A DNA stretch of 33,788 nucleotides from Porticoccaceae bacterium. Its GTDB lineage: Bacteria; Pseudomonadota; Gammaproteobacteria; Pseudomonadales; Porticoccaceae. Below are positions 7,059 through 15,169 of the stretch, piece after piece; position 1 is the stretch's first letter; the number at the start of each line of letters is the position of its first letter. The notes beneath the pieces are model-generated. The model ran no database searches. It saw only the letters and a program-made list of their open reading frames with translations, and had not been told where the DNA came from. The stretch covers positions 1 through 33,788 of the forward strand of contig JAFMBU010000003.1 of NCBI GenBank assembly GCA_017858295.1. Direction: 5' to 3'. The position numbers were made by a program, and so were the translations under genes.

Positions 7059-8942
7059 ATGAGCGCAAGACTATTAGAAACTAACCATGATCCCCTAAAG
7101 CGTATTGATGTAGATGGTGTCACCGTCGATATTATTGAGAATGCACTGCGCAATGCCCGTGAAGAGATGGACGCAGTGCTATTTAGAACGGCCATGTCTC
7201 CCGGTATCCGTGAGCAGGGTGACTGCTTCCCGATGATTGCCAACAAAGAAGGCAAGATGGTTGTCGGGCAGTTCGGTTCATTTATCGGGCCTTTTTTAGA
7301 AGCTTATGATGAAGAGATCGAAGAGGGGGATATTATCCTCACCAATGATCCCTATATGTGTAATGCGGCAGTCTCCCACCTGCCGGATTGGGTGGTGTTG
7401 GTGCCAATCTTTAAAGATGGTCGCCATATTGCTTGGTCGGCGATGTTTGGTCATATGTCGGACAACGGCGGTATGGTGCCGGGGTCGATTCCCATTCAGG
7501 CGACCACGATCTTCCAGGAAGGTATTCGTATTCCCCCCACCAAGCTCTACAAAAAAGGCGTGTTACAGGCGGATCTTCTGGAATTGATTTTGCACAATGT
7601 GCGCACCCCCCAGTGGAACCGTTTCGATCTCAACGCATTGGTGGCAGCCTGCAATACTGCGGCCAAGCGCTGTGTGGAACTGGCCATTCGCTTTGGTGAC
7701 GATGTGTTGTTCTCCACCATGGATATTATGTTGCAGCGCAACTATGAAGCCATGAAACATATTATCGGTATGTTTATTCCTGAAGAGCCCCGCGAGTTTG
7801 AAGATTATATCTGCGATGACGGCATGGGCATGGGTCCCTACAAAATTAAATGCACCATGTGGCGTGAGGGGGAGAAGGCGATCTTTGATTTTGCCGGCAC
7901 TGATCCTCAGGCGCAAAGCTCAGTGAACTTCTTCTTGAACGAAGATATGTTCAAAATGTTCTTCGGCTCTTTCACGATCAATGTAGTGGATCCACAGATT
8001 GTGTTTAACGACGGCTTCTATGATCTGGTGGATGTGCGTATTCCTCAGGGCACGTTGTTAAAGCCCAATTATCCTGCGGCACTGTCTGGCAGAACCCATG
8101 CTCTGGGGCGTATCTTTGATGTGCTGGGTGCTCTGTTGGGTATGGGTGCACCAGAGATGATGCTCAATGCCGCTGGCTTCTCGGATTCGCCTCACCTGTT
8201 TTTCTCTGGCTACGACAGCCGTGAAGGCAAGGGCAATGAGTGGTTCCAGCTGTTCCAGATTGGTTTCGGCGGTGTTCCCGGTCGCCCGGTGGGGGATGGG
8301 CCCGACGGTCACAGTCTCTGGCCAGGCTTTACCAATGTACCTAATGAATTTATCGAGTCCTATTTCCCGCTGCGTATCGAGCGCTATGAAACCATTCCAG
8401 ATTCTGGGGGTGCAGGTTTGCACCGTGGCGGCAATGGCTTGAGTGTTGCCTATAGGTTCCTCTGTGATGGCGATATAGGCATTCACGATGATCGCTGGCT
8501 GACCTATCCCTGGGGTGTGCTCGGGGGTGAAACCGGACTGCGCTCCACCAAGAAATTGGTCCGTGCCGATGGCTCTGAAGAGTCCCTGCCGGCCAAGGTG
8601 GAAGGCATCAAGGTGAAGACCGGCGATGTGCTCTATTTCAACACCTGGGGCGGCGGTGGCTGGGGTGACCCATTTGCCCGCGATCCAGAATTGGTGCGCC
8701 AGGATGTGGCCCGTAGACTGGTTTCTGTCGAAGGTGCCAAGCGTTATGGCGTAGTGATGTCGGCTGATAAGACGGTTGATCAGGCTGCGACAGAGGTTTT
8801 GCGTGCACAGTTGATTGCGGCGCGGGGGGATAATAGTGCGTTATTTAACTTCGGTGGCGACCTGGAAGATATTCGCGGGCGCTGCGAAGCGGAAACTCAC
8901 TTGCCAGCGCCAGTGAAGCCTACGTTTGTTGGGGCAAAGTAA
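7059..8942 (+). CDS. Hydantoinase/oxoprolinase subunit B (HyuB-type)
   Basis: Partner subunit of the ATP-dependent hydantoinase/oxoprolinase, 627 aa. Family blocks are evident: FRTAMSPGIREQGDCFPMIA (about 45-65), GDIILTNDPYM, HLPDWVVLVP, GHMSDNGGMVPG, and a C-terminal half with SGGAGLHRGGNGL and a Gly-rich NTWGGGGWGDP. HyuB completes the hydrolysis of the phosphorylated intermediate and probably carries the metal site. It is 2 bp from hyuA, with its own SD AGGGGAG at 7042-7048, so the two are co-translated and should form a heteromer. The length fits hydantoinase B; acetone carboxylase alpha is longer, about 770 aa. Confidence 0.93.
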   Translation: MSARLLETNHDPLKRIDVDGVTVDIIENALRNAREEMDAVLFRTAMSPGIREQGDCFPMIANKEGKMVVGQFGSFIGPFLEAYDEEIEEGDIILTNDPYMCNAAVSHLPDWVVLVPIFKDGRHIAWSAMFGHMSDNGGMVPGSIPIQATTIFQEGIRIPPTKLYKKGVLQADLLELILHNVRTPQWNRFDLNALVAACNTAAKRCVELAIRFGDDVLFSTMDIMLQRNYEAMKHIIGMFIPEEPREFEDYICDDGMGMGPYKIKCTMWREGEKAIFDFAGTDPQAQSSVNFFLNEDMFKMFFGSFTINVVDPQIVFNDGFYDLVDVRIPQGTLLKPNYPAALSGRTHALGRIFDVLGALLGMGAPEMMLNAAGFSDSPHLFFSGYDSREGKGNEWFQLFQIGFGGVPGRPVGDGPDGHSLWPGFTNVPNEFIESYFPLRIERYETIPDSGGAGLHRGGNGLSVAYRFLCDGDIGIHDDRWLTYPWGVLGGETGLRSTKKLVRADGSEESLPAKVEGIKVKTGDVLYFNTWGGGGWGDPFARDPELVRQDVARRLVSVEGAKRYGVVMSADKTVDQAATEVLRAQLIAARGDNSALFNFGGDLEDIRGRCEAETHLPAPVKPTFVGAK

Positions 8943-9047
8943 ATTATTTAAACGCGGTAAAAACAACAAAAATAAAAGTAAAACAAATATTAAAACAAAC
9001 ATTAAAACATTAGAAAAAAACCATAAAAGTAAATGAGGGGAAAAATC
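8943..9047. promoter_or_regulatory. A-rich, G-poor leader upstream of the TonB receptor gene
   Basis: About 100 bp of which most plus-strand bases are A, with many AAC/AAT/AAA triplets and a 12-bp near-tandem repeat (acaaatattaaa at 8983-8994, acaaacattaaa at 8995-9006). As RNA it would be unstructured and resemble the A-R-N repeats bound by the Hfq distal face. It ends in GAGGGGAA (9035-9042), the SD for ATG 9048. The composition is seen; Hfq binding is inference. Confidence 0.4.
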
Positions 9048-11567
9048 ATGAAACCAATTAACAGTAGGAATGTTATGGCAATGGCAATTATGGCCAGCCT
9101 AGCAACCACCTCGGTGGCCGAAATTACTATTGAAGAGGTTGTTGTATCGGCGCGTAAGCGTGCGGAAAATCTTCAAGAAGTACCTATAGCAGTAACCGCT
9201 TTTACCGAGGCTCAAATTGAGAGTGCCGGCATTCAGCGTCCAGCTGACTTTATTAGTCTAATGCCCAATGTGACCATGGTTGACTCCGCTAACGTGGGTG
9301 ATACGCAGGTCAGTATTCGCGGTATTGTTTCAACCCGTGATGCAGAATCTACCTTTGCCTACGTGGTCGACGGTGTGCTGGTAACCAATCCTAACGGCTT
9401 TAACGAAGAACTCATGGATGTGAGTCAGATTGAAGTGCTTAAAGGCCCTCAGGGCGCACTCTACGGCCGTAACGCGGTGGCTGGTGCGATTATTGTCACC
9501 ACCAACCGCCCCGATGAAGAGTTTGAAGGCAAGATGAAAGTCGGTGCCGGTAATAATGGCTCTAAGAATGCCAGCTTAACCCTAAGTGGTGGTTTGGCTG
9601 AAGGTGTTCTGGGTCGTGTCAGTGTCAGTCAACGTGAGACCGATGGTCATTACAGTAATTCATTTACGGGCGCTAAGTCTGTTGATTTTATGGAAGACAC
9701 TACGGTTCGCGGTCGTTTGATCTGGGACGTTAATGAAGAGTTGTCCTTTGATGTCCGCGCAGGTATGAGCGAAGTAAGCGGCGGCGCGATTAACTTTAAT
9801 GCGGTGTTTGCACTGCCTGCATTTGCCAATGATTTTGGTCTTGGGCCAACATTCTTTGCCGACGTTAATGATCAAGAGTTTATTTTCTCCAATAATGTTC
9901 CCGGTGAGAATGAGCAAGAGACCTCGGAGTTTTCAGTTAAGGCGGATTGGGATCGCGATGGTGTCGATGTCAGCTTGGTGCTTAGCTACAGTGATCTGGA
10001 AGAGTATTTGCTGTCCGATGGCACCAGTGCCACATTTTATGGTTATGAATTAACCGATGCCTGTCAGGCCGATCGGGCCACATTAAATAATATGCCTGTC
10101 GAAATTGGCGGTGCTGGACGATCTGACTTGTTTGGTGAATTCTTCGCTCCATTCGGCGTGTTCCCGTCGGGTATAGAGCAAGAATTTACCGGTATCTATG
10201 GTCCCTATACCCCGACAGCCTGTGATGGCTATCAGTATCAGGAACGCAATCAATCCGATACCAGCTTAGAACTTCGTCTGACCTCAGATGATGATGCTGA
10301 AATCAGCTGGATTGCCGGTGTCTATGCCGCTGAGATCGAGCGTGAAGTTGTAGTTTCCTATGGTGCTGATACGGGCAACGGTTTCTTGCGCCAGGGTTAC
10401 GTAGGTCCAACAGGCCCTAATCCAACCGACCTAATGTTCAGTGATCAGTTTGATACCTCGGTAATGGCGGTATTTGGCCAGCTTGAGTTTGATATAACAG
10501 ACGATATGGAAGTGGCTTTTGCTGCCCGTTATGATCGCGAAGAGCGCGATGTCAGAAACCAAGTGCCCAATGAAGTGGGTTCAGGGTTGAACGGCAATTC
10601 TACTGGCTCTATTAACCCTGCATTTGCTGCGAACCCAGATGGTATTCCCAATCGAAGTGCTACCTTTAGCCATTTTCAGCCTAAGGTTACCTGGAGCTGG
10701 AATGCTGCTGAAGACATAAACGTCTATGCAAGCTGGGGTGTAGGTTTCCGCAGTGGTGGCTTTAACTCCATTGGCAGCGAGGCACTGATCGATCTCTGGT
10801 ACAACAATGATGGCGATGGCACTAACCCCGGTGCTCTGGTGGATGGCAAGCTGTCAGTAAAAGATGAGTATGACAAAGAAGTGTCTACCAGCATTGAGTT
10901 TGGTAGCAAGATGGAGTTCTTTGATAACCGCTTGCGGGTCAATGCATCGGTCTTTTCTACTGATGTTGACGACAACCAGTTCTTTGAGTTCTATGCTGGC
11001 CCATTTGGCTTGATGCGCGTGGTAACCACCATTGAAGAGCTGCAGATCCAAGGCTTTGAAATGGACTTTAACGCTGTGCTCACAGAGAATCTCTCAATGT
11101 TTGGTGGTATGGGTATTCTCGACAGTGAAATCAAGCGCAACAATCACCGTCCAGCAACTGTTGGCAATGAGGCTCCCCAGGCGCCAGATCGTACTTATAA
11201 CTTAGGTGCGCAGTTTGAAACCGAAGTGAGTTCCGGTGTTAACCTGACGGCACGTCTGGATTGGCAGTATGTTGGTGAGATGGCGTTCCACACCCTGCAG
11301 GGCGAGGCTACGCCGAGTATCTGGCAGGTATTCTATCCTGGTGCCACTATTACTCAGGACTTCAGCAAGGCCAAGCGCGATGCCTACGACACACTCAATG
11401 CACGTATCTCTCTGGATGGTGAGAATTGGGGCGTAACTCTTTGGGGCCGCAACATTGCCGATGAAAAGTATCTGGAAGAGATCATTCCAGCGCCCGAATT
11501 TGGTGGCTCATTTGTCCACCCAGGTGCTAAAGACTCTTACGGTATTGACTTTAACTACCGTTTCTAA
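9048..11567 (+). CDS. TonB-dependent outer-membrane receptor
   Basis: Outer-membrane active transporter, 839 aa from ATG 9048. A start at 9033 is in frame, but AGGGGAA lies between the two and serves 9048. A signal peptide ends near TTSVA, followed by the TonB-box region ITIEEVVVSARKR. The plug domain (about 40-155) carries QEVPIAVTAFTEAQIE, VSIRGIVS and VLKGPQGALYGRNAVAGAI. The beta-barrel runs to the C-terminus DSYGIDFNYRF, which ends in the expected aromatic residue. There is no SusD or glycosidase neighbour, so a small-molecule ligand, not a polysaccharide, is likely. Its place after hyuAB suggests it brings in the cyclic amide substrate. An intrinsic terminator follows directly. Confidence 0.94.
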   Translation: MKPINSRNVMAMAIMASLATTSVAEITIEEVVVSARKRAENLQEVPIAVTAFTEAQIESAGIQRPADFISLMPNVTMVDSANVGDTQVSIRGIVSTRDAESTFAYVVDGVLVTNPNGFNEELMDVSQIEVLKGPQGALYGRNAVAGAIIVTTNRPDEEFEGKMKVGAGNNGSKNASLTLSGGLAEGVLGRVSVSQRETDGHYSNSFTGAKSVDFMEDTTVRGRLIWDVNEELSFDVRAGMSEVSGGAINFNAVFALPAFANDFGLGPTFFADVNDQEFIFSNNVPGENEQETSEFSVKADWDRDGVDVSLVLSYSDLEEYLLSDGTSATFYGYELTDACQADRATLNNMPVEIGGAGRSDLFGEFFAPFGVFPSGIEQEFTGIYGPYTPTACDGYQYQERNQSDTSLELRLTSDDDAEISWIAGVYAAEIEREVVVSYGADTGNGFLRQGYVGPTGPNPTDLMFSDQFDTSVMAVFGQLEFDITDDMEVAFAARYDREERDVRNQVPNEVGSGLNGNSTGSINPAFAANPDGIPNRSATFSHFQPKVTWSWNAAEDINVYASWGVGFRSGGFNSIGSEALIDLWYNNDGDGTNPGALVDGKLSVKDEYDKEVSTSIEFGSKMEFFDNRLRVNASVFSTDVDDNQFFEFYAGPFGLMRVVTTIEELQIQGFEMDFNAVLTENLSMFGGMGILDSEIKRNNHRPATVGNEAPQAPDRTYNLGAQFETEVSSGVNLTARLDWQYVGEMAFHTLQGEATPSIWQVFYPGATITQDFSKAKRDAYDTLNARISLDGENWGVTLWGRNIADEKYLEEIIPAPEFGGSFVHPGAKDSYGIDFNYRF

Positions 11568-11584
11568 AATAGCGTAGTATCAAT

Positions 11585-11628
11585 AGCGGGCTCTGCTCCT
11601 TGTTAGGGGAAGTGGAGTCCGCTTTTTT
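11585..11628 (+). terminator. Rho-independent terminator after the TonB receptor gene
   Basis: An agcggg.../...tccgct stem of about 13 bp including G-U pairs (left arm 11585-11597, right arm 11611-11623), a loop of about 13 nt, then six T. It closes the transcript that begins near 2769 or 4990. Confidence 0.8.
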
Positions 11629-11657
11629 ACGACTAAAAAATACTGGTGAGAATGGCT

Positions 11658-12275
11658 ATGCCCCCGAATAATCTGCAGCAAAATCCTCTCGGCCTGACGC
11701 CTAAGCCGGCCCTGCTATTGGTGGATATGATTAATGGCTTTACCGATCCGGCCTGTGCTCTTGGAACCGCCTGTCCTGAGGTGGTTGCGGCAAATGTGCA
11801 ATTGCTCGAGGCATTTAGAGCTCTGGGTCTGCCGGTGTTTTTCACCACGGTGGTTTACCACAGCGAACAGCAAGCCGAGGTATTTCGGCGGAAGGTGCCG
11901 GCGTTAAATGTCTTGCAGCCAAATAGTCACTGGGTAAAAGTTGATTCGGCGTTAGAGCCACTTGAGGGCGAGCCGGTGATAGAGAAACAGTGGGCCAGTG
12001 CTTTTTTTGCGACGGATCTAGATCAGCAGTTATCTGCGCTAGGTGTGGATTCCATCGTTGTCACAGGTTTAACCACCAGTGGCTGTGTGCGCGCCTCTGC
12101 GGTGGATGGGTTGCAGAATGATTATCAGGTAGTGATTGCCGAAGAGGCTGTGGGGGATAGAAACCCTGAGGCGCACCGCGCTAATCTATTTGATCTAAAT
12201 GCTAAGTACGCTGACGTGCTGCCGCTTGCGCAGGTGCTGAGTCAGTTAACAGCACTCTGTGGTGACAGGGGTTAA
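11658..12275 (+). CDS. Cysteine hydrolase, isochorismatase / N-carbamoylsarcosine-amidase fold
   Basis: Amidohydrolase of 205 aa from ATG 11658. This start has GGTGAG at 11645-11650 with proper spacing; GTG 11646 and ATG 11652 lie too close to it. The catalytic triad is visible: Asp23 in LLLVDMINGF, Lys110 in PVIEKQWASAF, and Cys143 in TGLTTSGCVRASAVD, the block typical of carbamoylsarcosine amidase, ureidoacrylate hydrolase (RutB) and nicotinamidase relatives. In creatinine breakdown, N-methylhydantoinase is followed by just such an enzyme, so it may act on the ring-opened product of HyuAB. It lies beyond a terminator and probably has its own promoter. The exact substrate is unknown. Confidence 0.87.
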   Translation: MPPNNLQQNPLGLTPKPALLLVDMINGFTDPACALGTACPEVVAANVQLLEAFRALGLPVFFTTVVYHSEQQAEVFRRKVPALNVLQPNSHWVKVDSALEPLEGEPVIEKQWASAFFATDLDQQLSALGVDSIVVTGLTTSGCVRASAVDGLQNDYQVVIAEEAVGDRNPEAHRANLFDLNAKYADVLPLAQVLSQLTALCGDRG

Positions 12276-12288
12276 GCCGGGCGCGAAA

Positions 12289-12358
12289 AGCGTGTGCTTA
12301 GGAGCGTGTGCTTAGGAACGTGTATTTAAGAGCATGTATTTAAGAGCGTCTATTTAAG
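12289..12358. repeat. Five-copy 14-bp tandem repeat in a convergent gap
   Basis: Five direct copies of a 14-bp unit: agcgtgtgcttagg (12289-12302, repeated exactly at 12303-12316), aacgtgtatttaag (12317-12330), agcatgtatttaag (12331-12344), agcgtctatttaag (12345-12358). A decayed sixth copy follows inside the flavin reductase gene. The array lies between convergent gene ends and includes the stop codon of the flavin reductase (12350-12352). Confidence 0.9.
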
Positions 12359-12847
12359 AGCTGCGTACTTACCGCGATTAAAGATCAGTGGCTCTAGCCC
12401 ATTGTCTCTAAATTCAATCACCCGGCCGACCAAAATAATGTGGTCGCCGCCTTCATATTGGTTCTCAATCTGACATTCAAAGCAGGCGCTGTAGTGGGGC
12501 AGAATAGGCACGCCCGCTAAGCCTTCAGTGCATGCCAAATCGGCAAACTTATCCGCACCGCTTTTAGCAAACAGATTAGACGTAGCCTCTTGATCTGCGG
12601 CGAGTACGTGGATGGCAAAAGACTCTGCGCCGATAAAGTCATCAAAACAGTTGGATTCGCGTGCGACACTCCAGAGCACCAGCGCTGGATCCAGCGAGAC
12701 CGAGTTAAAGCTATTGGCGGTCATACCAACTTTTTGGCCATCTTTGCCCAGGGCAGTAATTACGGTGATACCGGTGGCGAAACTACCCAGTGCATTGCGG
12801 AAATCCAGAGCTTGCTGTTTTTTATCAGACTGTTTTTGATCAGACAT
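12350..12847 (-). CDS. Flavin reductase-like FMN-binding protein (two-component monooxygenase reductase type)
   Basis: Flavin reductase domain protein, 165 aa, the usual size of HpaC/RutF/HsaB-type reductases. Family features are LGSFATGITVITAL (about 20-33), GMTANSFNSVSLDPALVLWSV (about 42-62), FAIHVLAADQ and the C-terminal GGDHIILVGRV. It uses NAD(P)H to supply reduced FMN/FAD to a partner oxygenase, but no oxygenase is in the window. It is read in the same direction as fadH, 144 bp downstream. RutB/RutF-like pairs occur in pyrimidine breakdown, and here a RutB-fold and a RutF-fold gene are neighbours but convergent, so a shared pathway is only a possibility. The 3' end lies inside a tandem repeat. 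Confidence 0.85.
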   Translation of the reverse strand: MSDQKQSDKKQQALDFRNALGSFATGITVITALGKDGQKVGMTANSFNSVSLDPALVLWSVARESNCFDDFIGAESFAIHVLAADQEATSNLFAKSGADKFADLACTEGLAGVPILPHYSACFECQIENQYEGGDHIILVGRVIEFRDNGLEPLIFNRGKYAALK

Positions 12848-12913
12848 AGGTTCTTATTGAATTCTTATATTAGGTTATCGGTGAAACGTTGCCAGGGTCG
12901 GTTTAAGAGGCCA

Positions 12914-12954
12914 GCAACGGAGCGCGCTTCAATTAATCGCGCATGATCCGTTGC
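12914..12954. other. Interrupted hairpin between fadH and the flavin reductase gene
   Basis: gcaacgga (12914-12921) pairs with tccgttgc (12947-12954), and inner gcgcg (12922-12926) pairs with cgcgc (12938-12942), with an asymmetric bulge. There is no T-tract on either strand, so it is not a plain intrinsic terminator. It could be an RNA processing site or a REP-like unit. Confidence 0.45.
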
Positions 12955-12991
12955 CTGTCCCTTTGTTGCAAGGATTATCGCTGGTTTTTTA

Positions 12992-15016
12992 TTACATCGC
13001 AGCGGCGAGACGAGTGCCCTGATTAATAGCGCGCTTTGCATCCAATTCTGAGGCCAGATCGGCGCCGCCGATTAGGTGATGAGGAATAGTTAGCCCCTCG
13101 ACCAGATCGCGCAAGGGATCCTGTCCGGCACAGATAATAATCGTGTCCACATCCAATACTTTCGGCTCGTCGCCCACGGTGAGGTGCAGTCCCTGATCAT
13201 CAATTTTCTGATAGTCACAGCTTGGCATTAGACGCACACCCTTCATTTGCAAGCCGGCACGATGTATCCAACCAGTGGTTTTACCCAGACCTGAGCCCAC
13301 TCTGGTGCTCTTGCGCTGGAGTAGGTAAACCTCGCGCGGGGAGGGCTCTGGTTGAGCTGTAACTCCTTCGATTCCTGAGCGTGAGCCAAAGGTCATATCA
13401 ATTCCCCACTCTTTCATAAAGGCGGGAATATTCTGGCTGGTAGCTTCGCCGCTGTGGGTAATGTACTCGGCTGTATCAAAACCAATGCCGCCGGCACCGA
13501 TAATCGCAACCTTGTTGCCAACGTGCTTTTTAGCACCAATCACATCAAGGTAGTTGAGTACCTTGGGGTGATCTATGCCTTCAATGTCAGGCATTCTAGG
13601 CGCGATGCCAGTGGCAATGACCACTTCATCAAAGCCACCGTTGTTGAGCTGCTCTGCGGTAACTCGAGTGTTGAGTTGTAGGTCGACACCGGTGAGCTCG
13701 ATCTGCTTGCCGTAGTAGCGCAGAGTTTCATAAAACTCTTCTTTGCCGGGAATCTGCTTGGCAATATTAAACTGGCCGCCAATTTCGCTGGCAGAGTCAA
13801 ACAAGGTCACGCTGTGGCCTCTAGATGCAGCGATAGTGGCTGCTGAGAGCCCAGCTGGGCCAGCGCCGACAACAGCAATGTTCTTCACTGCGGTGGTGGG
13901 GTTGATATGCAATTCGGTTTCATGACAGGCCCGGGGGTTAACCAGACAGCTGGTCATCTGACCACCAAACACATGGTCAAGACAAGCTTGGTTACAGCCG
14001 ATGCAGGTATTGATCTCATCGGCGCGGTTTTCGACGGCTTTGATCACAAAGTCAGGATCAGCCAAAAAGGGACGCGCCATGGAGATCATATCGGCATCGC
14101 CGCGCTCCAATACTTCTTCCGCCATTTCCGGAGTGTTAATACGGTTAGAGGTGATTACCGGCACTGAGAGCTCTTTTCTAAAGTGGGCGGTGACCCAGGT
14201 AAAGGCTGCGCGGGGTACTTTGGTAGCAATAGTAGGAATCTTGGCTTCATGCCAGCCGATACCTGTATTGATAATCGTGGCGCCAGCTTCTTCTACTGCT
14301 TTGCCCAGCTGAATCACTTCTTCAGATGTGCTGCCACCCTCAACCAGGTCGAGCATCGACAGGCGGAAAATAATAATAAAGTGCTCGCCGACGGCCTCAC
14401 GCACTCGGCGCACTACTTCAATTGGCAGGCGTATGCGGTTCTCATAGCTGCCACCCCAGTCGTCGTCGCGCTGGTTGGTCCGTGCAGCGATAAACTGATT
14501 CAGGAAGTAGCCTTCCGAGCCCATAATCTCAACGCCGTCATAACCGGCTTTCTGGGCCTGTACTGAGGTGAAGACAAAGTCATCGATCTGCTTGTGAATG
14601 CCTTCTTCATCGAGGGCGCGGGGTGTGAAGGGGTTGATCGCAGATTTGATCGCCGAAGGGGCGACCTGATCCGGCGAATAAGCATAGCGACCGGTATGCA
14701 AAATCTGCATGCAGATCTTGCCGTCGTGCTCGTGTACGGCATCGGTAATCAGTTTATGGCCAGCAATATCGTCATCGGTCTCGAGTTTCTTGGTGTTGGG
14801 GTGAGTGCCACCCTCAGAGTTGGGGCCAATACCACCGGTAACAATTAAACCAACACCGCCTTTGGCGCGTTCGCCAAAATAGGCCGCCATACGCTCATAG
14901 CCATCAGCTGCTTCTTCCAATCCAGTGTGCATGGAGCCCATCAGGACGCGGTTTTTTAATCTGGTAAAGCCCAGATCCAATGGTTCGAGAAGCTTGGGGT
15001 AGGTGCTGTGGGACAT
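12992..15016 (-). CDS. fadH: NADPH-dependent 2,4-dienoyl-CoA reductase (FadH)
   Basis: Iron-sulphur flavoprotein of 674 aa that reduces 2,4-dienoyl-CoA during beta-oxidation of unsaturated fatty acids. The N-terminal old-yellow-enzyme barrel (about 1-335) opens with KNRVLMGSMHTGLEE. The E. coli catalytic pair is matched by Tyr170 (MGSEGY) and His256 (GIGWHEA). Four 4Fe-4S cysteines are at 338, 341, 345 and 357. An NAD(P)H/FAD domain follows from about 378 (NIAVVGAGPAGLSAA) to the end. Identity to E. coli FadH is obvious by eye along the whole length. The start at 15016 has GGAG 6-7 bases upstream. A TetR regulator is divergent, likely sensing an acyl-CoA. Confidence 0.95.
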   Translation of the reverse strand: MSHSTYPKLLEPLDLGFTRLKNRVLMGSMHTGLEEAADGYERMAAYFGERAKGGVGLIVTGGIGPNSEGGTHPNTKKLETDDDIAGHKLITDAVHEHDGKICMQILHTGRYAYSPDQVAPSAIKSAINPFTPRALDEEGIHKQIDDFVFTSVQAQKAGYDGVEIMGSEGYFLNQFIAARTNQRDDDWGGSYENRIRLPIEVVRRVREAVGEHFIIIFRLSMLDLVEGGSTSEEVIQLGKAVEEAGATIINTGIGWHEAKIPTIATKVPRAAFTWVTAHFRKELSVPVITSNRINTPEMAEEVLERGDADMISMARPFLADPDFVIKAVENRADEINTCIGCNQACLDHVFGGQMTSCLVNPRACHETELHINPTTAVKNIAVVGAGPAGLSAATIAASRGHSVTLFDSASEIGGQFNIAKQIPGKEEFYETLRYYGKQIELTGVDLQLNTRVTAEQLNNGGFDEVVIATGIAPRMPDIEGIDHPKVLNYLDVIGAKKHVGNKVAIIGAGGIGFDTAEYITHSGEATSQNIPAFMKEWGIDMTFGSRSGIEGVTAQPEPSPREVYLLQRKSTRVGSGLGKTTGWIHRAGLQMKGVRLMPSCDYQKIDDQGLHLTVGDEPKVLDVDTIIICAGQDPLRDLVEGLTIPHHLIGGADLASELDAKRAINQGTRLAAAM

Positions 15017-15169
15017 GATTGACTCCGATTTGTCATTATTATTGTAATTTCTGTATGCCGTCGCCGATGGCCCTTAAAAGAGCCGGGCAGCAATCGACAT
15101 GGCTTTGATGCCATTAAAGCGGTTTTTCTGCGCTTTGCTTGATCTGTGTAAAGAGACTAATGATGCATT

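Noticed and set aside
7034..8486. Several minus-strand frames opposite hyuB, up to 142 aa
   Set aside because: They mirror the codon pattern of the well-supported plus-strand gene and show no domain or SD.
4990..8942. Acetone/acetophenone carboxylase
   Set aside because: No gamma or extra subunit is present, HyuB is shorter than acetone carboxylase alpha, and the amidohydrolase neighbour fits hydantoinase/oxoprolinase better.
9033..9047. Upstream ATG for the TonB receptor
   Set aside because: The SD AGGGGAA lies after it and is correctly spaced to ATG 9048, where a proper signal peptide begins.
12289..12358. CRISPR array
   Set aside because: Units are 14 bp and directly joined without spacers; there are no cas genes in the window.
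12992..15016. Old-yellow-enzyme/4Fe-4S flavoprotein as part of the cyclic-amide pathway
   Set aside because: Full-length likeness to FadH, with its catalytic Tyr/His and all four Fe-S cysteines in place, makes it a beta-oxidation enzyme with its own divergent regulator.
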